Origin: Candidatus Methanomethylophilaceae archaeon
GTDB taxonomy: Archaea; Thermoplasmatota; Thermoplasmata; Methanomassiliicoccales; Methanomethylophilaceae
Direction: 5' to 3'
Length of the DNA: 40,238 nt
NCBI GenBank assembly: GCA_017519045.1
Contig: JAFWTC010000008.1
Location: 1-40,238 of the forward strand
Part shown: in pieces, positions 16,601 to 23,877 of the stretch
Position numbering within the stretch: the first letter of the stretch is position 1
Layout of the letters: each line of letters starts with the position of its first letter
Made by a program: the position numbers and the translations under genes
The notes under the pieces: generated by a model
Seen by the model: only the letters and a program-made list of their open reading frames with translations
Databases searched by the model: none
What the model was told of the DNA's origin: nothing

Positions 16601-17211
16601 GACAGACTGGCTTCCGAAGGCACCGTGACCTGGAAATCCGTGGCTGAAGGCATATACGTCTTGATGTTGGAAGTCGCCGTCGAGACAGTCATGGACTTGA
16701 ACACGGGACAATAGCCGGCACCCACCATAACATCTGAGGGCGTGACCAGAGTCTCTATTGTATCACCAATTAATAGAACTATAGTCTTACCTTTATCATC
16801 AATGACGACCGGCGAATACGAAACGGGACCGTCCGGCCCGGACAATCTCAGCTCCTGAACGTAATCCTCCCCGTATATCCAACCGGAGTTTCCTACTCCG
16901 AACTTGGCGGAGAAGAAGCTGAACGACTCATCCTTTTCTATGGCATGGACTATGCTATAGTACTCGTCCCCCTCTTCCGACACCACAGACATCCTGTAGA
17001 TCCCGGGAGACAGGAACGACGATGACCCTTTTTCCGAAAGAACCAGCGAGCACGACTCCCCACCGGATTCGAACACGACCGATACGGGGACGGACACGTC
17101 TCCCCTGACCGTGATGTGGCAATAGCCGTCCGAACCGTCGGATTCTGGAACGGCTACCGTCACTGCCAACAGCGCTAGAAACAACAGCGCTCCTATCACT
17201 CTCATTCTCAT
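13681..17211 (-). CDS. Large secreted LRR surface protein, about 1176 aa
   Basis: The start at 17211 (or 17205) puts a signal peptide first (MRVIGALLFLALLAVTVAV) followed by PESDG, as in the neighbouring giant protein. Residues 30-780 are beta-rich secreted sequence with no domain I can name; around 790-830 is an InlB/Flg_new-like segment (PEGMMFKSWNTRLDGTG); from about 840 to the end are LRR_5 units (GAKAFFGRAAI, SAFSGCTGI, KAFYSCAGL) interrupted by an SGHRFIGSSGRL module. There is no C-terminal anchor. The middle part is locally AT-richer with unusual codons. It probably acts at the cell surface; the upstream GNAT gene ends 100 bases before its start. Confidence 0.85.
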   Translation of the reverse strand: MRMRVIGALLFLALLAVTVAVPESDGSDGYCHITVRGDVSVPVSVVFESGGESCSLVLSEKGSSSFLSPGIYRMSVVSEEGDEYYSIVHAIEKDESFSFFSAKFGVGNSGWIYGEDYVQELRLSGPDGPVSYSPVVIDDKGKTIVLLIGDTIETLVTPSDVMVGAGYCPVFKSMTVSTATSNIKTYMPSATDFQVTVPSEASLSVTMMGFDRMNPTEVLPCSMVESDGSVMSTYKLAVGYTYGIRASMGGFADRCCIIKMIPGMKINMTEEDFMLHPDTEVDREVGISDVILNINPEGYMRMVLGDSMAIEPWRVTLTDDDSLYYPFLKPKFHYSAINLDGSESDVVGFDGNVMTALSEGTAFVRVTYEAVHVEYRNVNGMDDRLISASYPESTGLFVVTVGGSAGPDMNVRISADGASDRISGRHWDHDLDVVFYSEQMKRSQLYLDSSYVGTTIQYNPVYDERGLAGFETSDTTGEQFCHVRLVNGPNLIVSSNEGVTSYQVVKARLADVVIYNVTRSSYTGFAAGDEIDVFVFGIGSPASSQFYGSDESLVLRLYGQEYVSSDGAFRDIIIPEDAEGDYLDIELIVRCHGHCPAFGSHRWTDGYEYDDRSADFGRIVFDKPLLSESFNVFLDTMVESGSDTNAVVKTGGQGKIVNAGEIEVYKGRDSVLTIARGCTQKMFGIKSISGPEVFEYDAENSGNDIITIVINPGSNDVGTYDFSIVINLMNTKGVMVTTVSGKLKVLDPHVVVALPCITGGPIVLPNLPGGISVPEGMMFKSWNTRLDGTGVEYEIGDLLRPDSSMVLYATYVVPNAATAFVSDGLRYSVKSVEGRTGTVSLVGCLDDFEGDLIVPSSVRYNGVDYVVENIGAKAFFGRAAIRDADLSAVSEIGVKAFSYCTGIDRLVVAGSVGGYAFFGCSGLRTVEIGSGSVLKTSAFSGCTGISELVMGRDIVVGKNAFYGNAFISAEGEEMEWSDLSGHRFIGSSGRLVEYAPVVGETFVLDGLAYKVKSSSAVVLTGRSGWAGDVLTVPGSVEHLGFVYDVIAVGPKAFYSCAGLREVDLGSVSVVGTKAFARCADLQAVDVEGVSVIESYAFYGCSSLERLDFGHSVTIKACAFARCFSLSHVSFQEISGIAKDAFSGLTFWSAGARQGVTEDLLSWSTYEAIGGKMVRLT

Positions 17212-17311
17212 ATCTGACACTCTACCTCGGCTTCGAACGCGGACCATCCGCGAGCCTTGCCGAAACAGGGTTCGTCGAGATACGGTTAATAAAGAATGGA
17301 GTGCAGGCACG

Positions 17312-17878
17312 TTACAGGAGCTTGTACCAGAACACGCCGAAGCAATGGCAGGGCGCGCCGCACTCGGGACAGTGATGGCCTTCGGGCGAGGACACCATGC
17401 GGTTCCAGTATCCCTCTATCGACACCGTCTCCCGCATGCCGATCCTTGTCAGGATCCCGGCGATGTTGGTCCTGCCGCTCACGGACTTCCATGCCATCGC
17501 GCAGACCATGGTGCATCCGTTCCGCCTCATGTCTTCGACGGAGGCCTCGCACAGCAAGGTCCCCGCTCCCGTCCCCTTGGCCTCCTCGGAGACGGATACC
17601 GAGTCCAGGATCCCTATCTTCTTCTGAGAAAGCACCAGTTCCCTCTCAGGACCGTCAGGCAAGCCCAGGAATGCGCCCTCCTCCTCGGGGCCGAAAAGCT
17701 GGCAGACTGCGAATCCGACGGGATAGCCGTCGTCCGTAACGACGTTGCAGAAGCTGTGGCCGGTTTCGAACGCCTCCAGGAAATCCTTCTCGGACAGATA
17801 GTCGGAGCCCAGCTCGACAGCCGATATCTCCAGAAGGCGGGGGACGTCCTCCTCCCGGATCCTGCGTACCTCCCTCAT
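17312..17878 (-). CDS. GNAT-family N-acetyltransferase with C-terminal zinc-binding tail
   Basis: A 188-residue acetyltransferase. The GNAT core includes ILDSVSVSEEAKGTGAGTLL (strand 4 plus the acetyl-CoA pyrophosphate loop, here with a GTGAG variant of the Q/RxxGxG/A loop) and the following helix. Residues after about 165 add HHCPECGAPCHCFG, a Cys-rich knuckle not part of the usual fold, presumably binding zinc. The substrate is unknown; a protein or amino acid is possible. Its ATG overlaps the stop of the pseudouridine-synthase gene (ATGA), so the two are coupled and may both concern the translation apparatus. Confidence 0.8.
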   Translation of the reverse strand: MREVRRIREEDVPRLLEISAVELGSDYLSEKDFLEAFETGHSFCNVVTDDGYPVGFAVCQLFGPEEEGAFLGLPDGPERELVLSQKKIGILDSVSVSEEAKGTGAGTLLCEASVEDMRRNGCTMVCAMAWKSVSGRTNIAGILTRIGMRETVSIEGYWNRMVSSPEGHHCPECGAPCHCFGVFWYKLL

Positions 17879-18582
17879 AGGCCGAGCTCCCTGTACAGCT
17901 CCTTCCTCTCGTCGTCCCTGATGTCGCGGTATTCTCCGGGCGCGAGCCTTCCCAGGCGGATGTTGACCACCCTGACCCTCACCAGCCTGACGACGTCATA
18001 GCCGAAGTATTCGCACATCCTGCGGATCTGACGGTTGAGGCCCTGCCGCAGCACGATCCTGAAGCGGTCGTCCGACAGGCGCTCCAGAACGCATCTCTTG
18101 GTCACGACGTCGTCCATGATCGGCACCCCGTCGGACATCGCCTTCAGGAAGCGGTCGTCGAACGGCCTGTCCACGGTGACGATGTACTCCTTCTCGTGCT
18201 CACCCCTCGAGCGCATGATGCGGTTGGCGAGCTCCCCGTTGTTGGTCATGAGGAGCAGCCCCTCGGAATCCTTGTCCAGCCTCCCGACGGAATAGATCCT
18301 CTCCGGATACCCTATGAAGTCGATGACGTTGTCCTTGTCGTCGGGATTCGAGGTGCAGGTGATTCCGCGAGGCTTGTTGAAGACCAGCACGATGTCCTTC
18401 TCCACTTTGGAGACGGGCCTGCCGTCGACCTCGACGCGGTCCCCTTCCAGGACCACGTCCCCGAGCACGGCGGCCCTGCCGTTTATCCTGACCCTTCCCT
18501 CTTCTATCATCCGGTCCGCGGCCCTGCGGGAGGCCACGCCGGCCTCGCTGATGAACTTGTTGAGCCGCGTCCCCTCGGACAT
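17875..18582 (-). CDS. RsuA/RluB/RluF-family RNA pseudouridine synthase
   Basis: A 235-residue enzyme with an N-terminal S4 RNA-binding domain (LNKFISEAGVASRRAADRMI, 7-26) and the catalytic motif GRLDKDSEGLLL, where Asp103 is the nucleophile. Further family motifs are NKPRGITCTS (69-78) and LRQGLNRQIRRMCEYFGY. This family modifies rRNA (RluB, RluF, RsuA) or tRNA-Glu in bacteria; archaea usually rely on TruB/Cbf5, Pus10 and TruD types. The best subfamily guess is RluF-like, from overall length and the QGLNRQIRRMCE segment. A TATA-like TAGTTAAAG lies about 25 bases upstream. It is coupled to the GNAT gene. Confidence 0.9.
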   Translation of the reverse strand: MSEGTRLNKFISEAGVASRRAADRMIEEGRVRINGRAAVLGDVVLEGDRVEVDGRPVSKVEKDIVLVFNKPRGITCTSNPDDKDNVIDFIGYPERIYSVGRLDKDSEGLLLMTNNGELANRIMRSRGEHEKEYIVTVDRPFDDRFLKAMSDGVPIMDDVVTKRCVLERLSDDRFRIVLRQGLNRQIRRMCEYFGYDVVRLVRVRVVNIRLGRLAPGEYRDIRDDERKELYRELGL

Positions 18583-18665
18583 GGCCGCCGGATGGGCTTC
18601 CCCTCTTTAACTATGTTCCGAGCGGCCCTGCGAACATTCTTTATCCGACTCCTTGATTCATCGGC

Positions 18666-19700
18666 ATGGCATTCTTCTCCAGGAAGAGCAAAGGGCCTTT
18701 CATCCGCGTATCCGAGATGACCATGCACTGGGACACCGAGGACCCGTTCATATTCGTCTCCCATCACGAAGACGACTATCCTGCCGGAAACAGGCAGATG
18801 GCCCCTCCACTGGAGGAGATCTCCGGAAGGAACCTGGGCCGCGACTACAAGAAGATCATGGGGTTCAGGATGTTCAACGGGAAGGTCGTCCCGGGATTCC
18901 CGATGCATGCGCACTGGGGATACGAGACGGTGACCCTGGCCCAGACCGGCTATGTGGACCATTCCGACTGCGAGGGAACCACCGGCCGCTACGGATTCGG
19001 GGACGCCCAATGGGTGTCCGCGCCGGGATTCTACGAGCACTGCGAGATGTACCCGCTGGTGAACAAGGAGGGCAGGAACCCCAACGACATCACCCAGGTC
19101 ATGATCGCCCTGCCTCCGGAGAAGCGCAACCTCCTGGAAAACTCCGTGAACACCGTCTGGAAGGACGAGATCCCCCTGATTTCCTCCGAAGGATGCAGAA
19201 TACAGCTCATCTGCGGAAAGTACGGGGGATTCGAAATGAAGTCCCCCAGCCTCCACAGCTGGGCGGACGGCTCCCGCTGGGTCAGGATGATGAGGATCGA
19301 GCTCGACCCGGGCGCGTCCGTCACCATCGACAAGGCGGACCCTTCCGCCAACCGCAACCTCTACTTCGTGTCCGGGGAGAAGGGGAAGGTGCTGGGAGAG
19401 GAGGTCAACTGGGGCACCCAGATGAAGATCTCACCCGACGTCGAGGTCGACATATCCAACGGGGAGGCGCCGTCGGTGTTCTGGATCCTGGAGGGAGTCC
19501 CGATCGGGTGCAAGATGTCCATGTTCGGACCCGTACTGCTGGGATCTGACAAAGAGGTCAGGGAGGCCCTTCAGACCATCCGCAAAGAGGAGTTCTCACG
19601 CTGGCCGTGGGAGGTCATCGACAGGGTCAATCCGGCTGAATCCGGAAGGTTCATCCAGCGCAAGGACGGATCGAGGGAATCCCCAGACGTCGATACCTGA
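18666..19700 (+). CDS. Pirin-family cupin protein
   Basis: A 344-residue bicupin-like protein. The N-terminal cupin has the pirin signature: FPMHAHWGYETVT, then GFGDAQWVSAPGFYEHCE. By alignment with human pirin the metal ligands are His81, His83, His125 and Glu127. Pirins bind Fe or Ni; some are quercetin dioxygenases or transcription cofactors, and the role in archaea is unknown. Insertions make it longer than typical pirins (about 230-300). A CTTTATCC element lies about 25 bases before the ATG. The 3' end overlaps the convergent surface-protein gene by 50 bases. Confidence 0.85.
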   Translation: MAFFSRKSKGPFIRVSEMTMHWDTEDPFIFVSHHEDDYPAGNRQMAPPLEEISGRNLGRDYKKIMGFRMFNGKVVPGFPMHAHWGYETVTLAQTGYVDHSDCEGTTGRYGFGDAQWVSAPGFYEHCEMYPLVNKEGRNPNDITQVMIALPPEKRNLLENSVNTVWKDEIPLISSEGCRIQLICGKYGGFEMKSPSLHSWADGSRWVRMMRIELDPGASVTIDKADPSANRNLYFVSGEKGKVLGEEVNWGTQMKISPDVEVDISNGEAPSVFWILEGVPIGCKMSMFGPVLLGSDKEVREALQTIRKEEFSRWPWEVIDRVNPAESGRFIQRKDGSRESPDVDT

Positions 19701-20781
19701 ACATGCCCTCATGCATGCAGCGTATCGCTATGAAGATGAAGGCCAACGCGCCCAGCAGGCTCGCCACCGGGATCCAGATTCCCGCGGCCTCCCTTATCGG
19801 CTCCCTGAATGGGTCTAGGCCGTCATCGTTCAGACGGGTGTAGACCGTCTCCCCCCTGACGAACTCGCCTATCCCCTTCGACACGGCGTCGGAGTAATCG
19901 TCGATCCTGCCGTCCCTCGACGCGTCGAAGAAGAAGAGGCCGGAGACCGCGCCGTGGGAGGTCCCCGACTCGCAGTCCCCCACATCCCTGACGTACGTAC
20001 TGCTTTCTAGGCCCTCGAACTCCACATTGACGTCGGCGGAGTCCTCACGGCTGGTCCAGATGCAGAACACCTCGTCGCCGATCCTGACCTCGTCGGGCTC
20101 GGACCTGTAGATGTAGTCCACCACCGTCACGACCCCTACGTCCTTGTGTCCGACGATCTCGACCTCTCCCGGGATCCCGCCGTGAACCGTCTCGACCGCC
20201 ATGTGGAACACGCACGAGAACGTCCCGATCAGCGTCGTGGAGTCGACGGCGCACAGGTCCCGGTCGTATGATTGCCTGACCACGGTGTCGCGCATGTCCG
20301 TGTCGGCCGCGATGCTGACCTCCCCACGGATGCGGACGACGTCCCCTTCCATGTACTCCTCGAATCCGAACGCTCCCCCGCAGACGTCCTCATCGAAGGC
20401 GTCGAAGCCGCCGGAGCCTGCCACGCACGCCAGGGAGAAGGAATAGTCCAGATAGAACGAGTAATGCGCCGAGACCCCCATGCTCTTCCCGTCGTTCCCG
20501 TCACGGAACGACGAAGCATAGTCAAGGCCGTAGTCCGCATCGGAGAAGACGGTCTTGGAGACGTCGATGGGAGAATCTTCCGAAGCGTTGATCCCGGCCG
20601 TCTCCAGCACCTCGCGCGACACCATCCCGACATAGGTCTCCCCCAGAAGGGAGACGAGCTCCTCCTGCGAAAGGTCTTCGTAAGTGGCCCGGAACCCGGG
20701 AACGTCGGCGGCGTCGACGGCGGAAGGCGACAGTAGCAGGACGGCGACCAGCGCGACGGACAAGCAGATCGAGGCCTTCAT
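19651..20781 (-). CDS. Secreted, C-terminally membrane-anchored protein of unknown function
   Basis: A 376-residue protein with a signal peptide (ICLSVALVAVLLLSPSAVDA), a beta-rich acidic extracellular region and one transmembrane helix near the C-terminus (IWIPVASLLGALAFIFIAIRC) followed by a short basic cytoplasmic tail. Cysteines at VCGGAF, DLCAV, FSCVF, VFCIW and GDCESG could form disulfides. No domain is recognised. The ATG follows the stop of the LRR gene by one base, so the two are almost certainly co-translated; this protein may anchor or partner the LRR protein, which lacks its own anchor. Confidence 0.75.
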   Translation of the reverse strand: MKASICLSVALVAVLLLSPSAVDAADVPGFRATYEDLSQEELVSLLGETYVGMVSREVLETAGINASEDSPIDVSKTVFSDADYGLDYASSFRDGNDGKSMGVSAHYSFYLDYSFSLACVAGSGGFDAFDEDVCGGAFGFEEYMEGDVVRIRGEVSIAADTDMRDTVVRQSYDRDLCAVDSTTLIGTFSCVFHMAVETVHGGIPGEVEIVGHKDVGVVTVVDYIYRSEPDEVRIGDEVFCIWTSREDSADVNVEFEGLESSTYVRDVGDCESGTSHGAVSGLFFFDASRDGRIDDYSDAVSKGIGEFVRGETVYTRLNDDGLDPFREPIREAAGIWIPVASLLGALAFIFIAIRCMHEGMFRYRRLGIPSIRPCAG

Positions 20782-20782
20782 G

Positions 20783-22201
20783 TCAAGACGCCGTCCTGTG
20801 GTAGCCCTGGTCCTGCCCGTAGCGGTACACGAACTTGCCGAGCACGGAGTGGTTGGTGATCATCCTCGAGCCGTTCTCATAATAGAACGTCTCCGACAGG
20901 GACGCGCGCGCGGGGAACGCGTCCGACCCTATGGAAAGGACGGAGGCCCCTCCGAACTCGACCGTCTCCAGCGAGGAGCACCCGCTGAAGGCGTCCGCGC
21001 CAATGGAGGATACCGAGGCCGGGATGGACACCGACGTCAATGACGAGCATCCCGCGAACGCCCTGTACTCTATGGAGGACGTGCCTTCCTCAAGCGTGAG
21101 GGACGACAGCCCGCTGCAGCCCTCGAACGACTTCGGACCCACGACGGACACGGAGCCGGGGATGCTCACGGAGGACAGCGAAACGCATCTGTAGAACGCG
21201 GATGAGGCGATGGATTCCACGGAATCCGATATCTCTACATATTCGAGGGAGGAGCAGCCGTAGAACGCGGAGTCCCCTATCTCCGAAAGGCTGCGCGGAA
21301 GCGAGACGGTCTTCAAGGAGGAGCAGCCGTAGAATGCGCCGGATATGTCGGACACCCCGTCCGGGACGGACATGGACACCAGGGAGGAGCAGCCGTAGAA
21401 CGCGTTCCTGCCTATCGCCTTCAGCCCAGGCGGGAGATCTGGAGACGTCAGGGAGGAGCAGCCGTAGAACGCCTCCCTGCCGATGGAGGCCAGGGTGCGA
21501 GGAAGCTCCACGGACTGCAGGCGGTCGCAACCTGAGAACGCCTTCGCCCCTATGCTCCTCACGCCCTCGGGAATGGCCACGGATGTCACCCATGTCTTGT
21601 CGAAATCGAAGATCGGCCCGTTGTAGTCGTCGCTGATGGAGGAGGCCGTGGGGGGCATCGCCACCCTCCCCTTGTAATCGCCCGTCCTCGTGGCCTTTGA
21701 GACGGAATCTCCCTCGAAAGCGAGCCGGTAGGCCTCCTTCCAGACGCCGTGCGAGAAGACATAGACGGAGCCTGGCTGGGCCTTGGTGATCCCGCTCCCC
21801 CCTATCATGCCGGAGGAGATGGTGAGACGTCCGCCTTCGAGGGTGTTGATGACGGTCAGCCCCTCCAACGGCTCCAGGATCAGGGATTCCCCGTTCAAAG
21901 ACACGTCGCCGGATCCTGCGAACGCCAAGGCTATCAGCGAAGGACAGCCGAGGAAGGCGCCCGCCCCTATGGACGACACCCCGGAGTGCAACGTGACGAA
22001 CTCCAGGCTCCTGCATCCCTCGAAGGCCCTCTCGCCTATGGAGTCCGCGGACTCCGGGACTATCATCGACGTCATGCTCAGACGTCCGTCCATGATCGGC
22101 GTGTCCGCCTCCGAAGGCGTCTCCTGTCCGCCTGGCAGAAGCGAAAGCATGGAAACCGCCAGCACGGCCATTACGGGGATGACGACCGCTAGCTTGTTCA
22201 T
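20783..22201 (-). CDS. Secreted BspA-like LRR protein, 472 aa
   Basis: The signal peptide is at residues 3-22 (KLAVVIPVMAVLAVSMLSLL). Two LRR units follow (ERAFEGCRSLEFVTL, GAFLGCPSLIAL), then a spacer without repeats (about 95-205), then about ten regular 22-23-residue LRR_5 units of the form IGxxAFYGCSSLxxVxIPxSV to about residue 430. The C-terminal 40 residues (FYYENGSRMITNHSVLG) are unlike the repeats and carry no anchor. Such solenoids are surface-exposed binding modules in host-associated microbes. One base separates its stop from the next gene, which encodes an anchored protein; a zinc-ribbon membrane protein gene lies 12 bases upstream. Confidence 0.88.
   Translation of the reverse strand: MNKLAVVIPVMAVLAVSMLSLLPGGQETPSEADTPIMDGRLSMTSMIVPESADSIGERAFEGCRSLEFVTLHSGVSSIGAGAFLGCPSLIALAFAGSGDVSLNGESLILEPLEGLTVINTLEGGRLTISSGMIGGSGITKAQPGSVYVFSHGVWKEAYRLAFEGDSVSKATRTGDYKGRVAMPPTASSISDDYNGPIFDFDKTWVTSVAIPEGVRSIGAKAFSGCDRLQSVELPRTLASIGREAFYGCSSLTSPDLPPGLKAIGRNAFYGCSSLVSMSVPDGVSDISGAFYGCSSLKTVSLPRSLSEIGDSAFYGCSSLEYVEISDSVESIASSAFYRCVSLSSVSIPGSVSVVGPKSFEGCSGLSSLTLEEGTSSIEYRAFAGCSSLTSVSIPASVSSIGADAFSGCSSLETVEFGGASVLSIGSDAFPARASLSETFYYENGSRMITNHSVLGKFVYRYGQDQGYHRTAS
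21248..21472. repeat. Tandem near-identical DNA units inside the LRR gene
   Basis: The motif GGAGGAGCAGCCGTAGAA recurs at 21248, 21317, 21383 and 21452, spaced 69, 66 and 69 bases, encoding AFYGCSSL on the minus strand. Identity at DNA level between adjacent protein repeats suggests recent duplication or gene conversion within the array. Confidence 0.8.
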
Positions 22202-22213
22202 CTGCCCTCCCCA

Positions 22214-22471
22214 TTACCACCGGTTATTAAACAATGCCCTGATTCGCATCAGTTTTTTGAATACATATCCGCAATGAGGGCAGAAGGAATCGTCGATACC
22301 CGCCTCGTAGCCGCAGTCAGGGCACTTCGATTCGCGGTCGAACCGGCGGACGGTCCCCGGAGGGATGGCGTCCTCGGGACTCCCGTCCGACGACCTCCTC
22401 CTCAGGAGGACGCAACAAGCAGATGCCGCGACGACCAGGACGGCGACGGCTATCCACAGGAGCAAACTCAT
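22214..22471 (-). CDS. Small membrane protein with zinc ribbon, 85 aa
   Basis: Residues 3-23 form one hydrophobic helix (LLLWIAVAVLVVAASACCVLL), followed by a basic stretch and a zinc-ribbon (CPDCG and CPHCG, 12 residues apart) near residues 50-68. The layout is that of small archaeal double-Cys-pair membrane proteins of unknown role. A GGAAGG ribosome-binding site precedes the ATG. It lies 21 bases after the DMT transporter gene and 12 bases before the LRR gene, in one apparent operon. Confidence 0.75.
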   Translation of the reverse strand: MSLLLWIAVAVLVVAASACCVLLRRRSSDGSPEDAIPPGTVRRFDRESKCPDCGYEAGIDDSFCPHCGYVFKKLMRIRALFNNRW

Positions 22472-22492
22472 GGCCTTCCGTAAGTATTCCGT

Positions 22493-23371
22493 TTATTTCT
22501 TACTGACCCGCGGTTCACGCCCGCCCATGTTCAGGAGGACCACGGATGCCAGGATCAGTACGATTCCTGCGACGGCCGCCGCGGTCAGCGTCTCCCCGAA
22601 TATGAAGAACCCCGCCAGCGTGGCCACCATGGGCTCCACGAACGCGATGACAGCCGCCTTTCCCGCATCCATGCGGTTGAGACCGTACGTGTACAGGAAG
22701 TACGGCACGAGCGTGGACACCGTTCCGAGCGCCAAGGCGTCCAGAACTACGCCTCCTGACGAGGATACGGCCGACGCGATCCCTGGAACGTCCGATATGG
22801 GAAGAAGGCACAGGCAGGACACCATGAAGGTGTACAAGGTCACCGTGAACGGGTGGTATTTCCTCAAGGCGTACTTCCCGAAAATGCTGTAAAGCGCATA
22901 TCCGAACCCGGAACCTATTCCGGCGGCGATGCCGAGCACGTTGAGGGGCCCCGAACCGCCGATGATCCCCGCCGTCAGGATGCATCCCACGAATGCCAGG
23001 AAGAGGGCCGCCGCCTTCTTGCCGGTGAACGACTCCTTGAACAGGATCACCGACATCACCATCACGAAGCAGGGGGCGGTGTAAAGGAGGACCGCGGCCA
23101 TGGACAGCGTGACAAGGCTCGCCGCGGTGAAATAGAGGATGCTGAACATCGAGATGCTCAGAAGGCCTGTCCCGATGAACATCCATATGTCCCTGGCCTC
23201 TATCTTGAGAAGCTTGCGGTCGAAGACCGCCAGAAGAACAAGCAATATGGCGGCCGCCACCAAGCAACGGAGCTCCGTAGTCTGCACGGGGCTGAGGCCG
23301 GCCTCGCCCAATGAGCGGGAGAAAACGCCCAGTATGCCCCAAAGGGAGGCCGCCGCGACGACGCAGAGCAC
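22493..23371 (-). CDS. DMT-superfamily (EamA) transporter
   Basis: A polytopic protein of about 292 residues with ten predicted helices in two EamA halves; the first begins ASLWGILGVFSRSLGEAGLSP and the second near LNVLGIAAGIGSGFGYALYSIFGKYALRKY. Such proteins export amino acids or other metabolites; the substrate is unknown. There is no ATG near the expected N-terminus: the frame is open back to the stop of the upstream gene (23411), and GTG at 23371 is the only reasonable start, giving a slightly short first helix. Its end lies 21 bases before the zinc-ribbon gene. Confidence 0.85.
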   Translation of the reverse strand: MLCVVAAASLWGILGVFSRSLGEAGLSPVQTTELRCLVAAAILLVLLAVFDRKLLKIEARDIWMFIGTGLLSISMFSILYFTAASLVTLSMAAVLLYTAPCFVMVMSVILFKESFTGKKAAALFLAFVGCILTAGIIGGSGPLNVLGIAAGIGSGFGYALYSIFGKYALRKYHPFTVTLYTFMVSCLCLLPISDVPGIASAVSSSGGVVLDALALGTVSTLVPYFLYTYGLNRMDAGKAAVIAFVEPMVATLAGFFIFGETLTAAAVAGIVLILASVVLLNMGGREPRVSKK

Positions 23372-23410
23372 GGCAGTGCCGGATTCCTTGGCCGTAGGAA
23401 TCGCACCCTC

Positions 23411-23776
23411 TCAGATTTTCATGTAACCGTCGCCGTCCTTGACCTCGAACTTGATCTTGGCCTCGGTGAGAATATCGGTGAACTTGGCGACAATGGTCCT
23501 GAGGTCGTTGAACTTCTCGTAGGACTTAAGATAGAACTCCTTCCTCCCAATGGGGAACACGAGCCTTACCTTGCCCTTCCTGTTGTACCCCTCGGGCTTC
23601 CTGTTGGCCCTGATGTCGGTGAGGTTGAGCTCCTCGTACATCTTCAGTATCTCCTCCTCCTCAGGCATCTGGCCGATCTCCTCTAGGAGGACCCTCAGCA
23701 TCTGCGGGAAGACGGGCTCCAGATCCTTGTAGTCGGATTTGCCTTTGAGGATGAAATGAGTGCTGACGACCTTCAT
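23411..23776 (-). CDS. Hypothetical protein, 121 aa
   Basis: A soluble, charged protein that I do not recognise, beginning MKVVSTHFILKGKSDYKD. It has a long helical middle (LRVLLEEIGQMPEEEEILKMYEEL) and a basic patch (NRKPEGYNRKGKVRLVFPIGRKEFY). The start at 23776 is preferred over the upstream in-frame ATG at 23875 because of GGGGTT before it and a TTTAATATC element about 25 bases upstream. It is the first gene of the minus-strand run leading into the DMT and LRR genes and is divergent from thiDN. Confidence 0.65.
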   Translation of the reverse strand: MKVVSTHFILKGKSDYKDLEPVFPQMLRVLLEEIGQMPEEEEILKMYEELNLTDIRANRKPEGYNRKGKVRLVFPIGRKEFYLKSYEKFNDLRTIVAKFTDILTEAKIKFEVKDGDGYMKI

Positions 23777-23845
23777 CGTCAACCCCGATTGCTGAACGAT
23801 ATTAAACGATTTTCCAACGCCTCTCCCTATTCCGGCCTTTGATGA

Positions 23846-23860
23846 AATAATATATAAGTT
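23846..23860 (+). promoter_or_regulatory. TATA box of the thiD-thiN gene
   Basis: AATAATATATAAGTT, a strong archaeal TATA box, is centred about 23-26 bases before the ATG at 23878. Transcription should therefore start at or next to the start codon, giving a leaderless message. No thi-box riboswitch fits in so short a leader. Confidence 0.65.
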
Positions 23861-23877
23861 CAACATAAAGACCAACG

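Noticed and set aside
21248-21472. Regular DNA repeats that could suggest a CRISPR array
   Set aside because: Spacing is a multiple of three and each repeat encodes the LRR motif AFYGCSSL; no cas genes are present.
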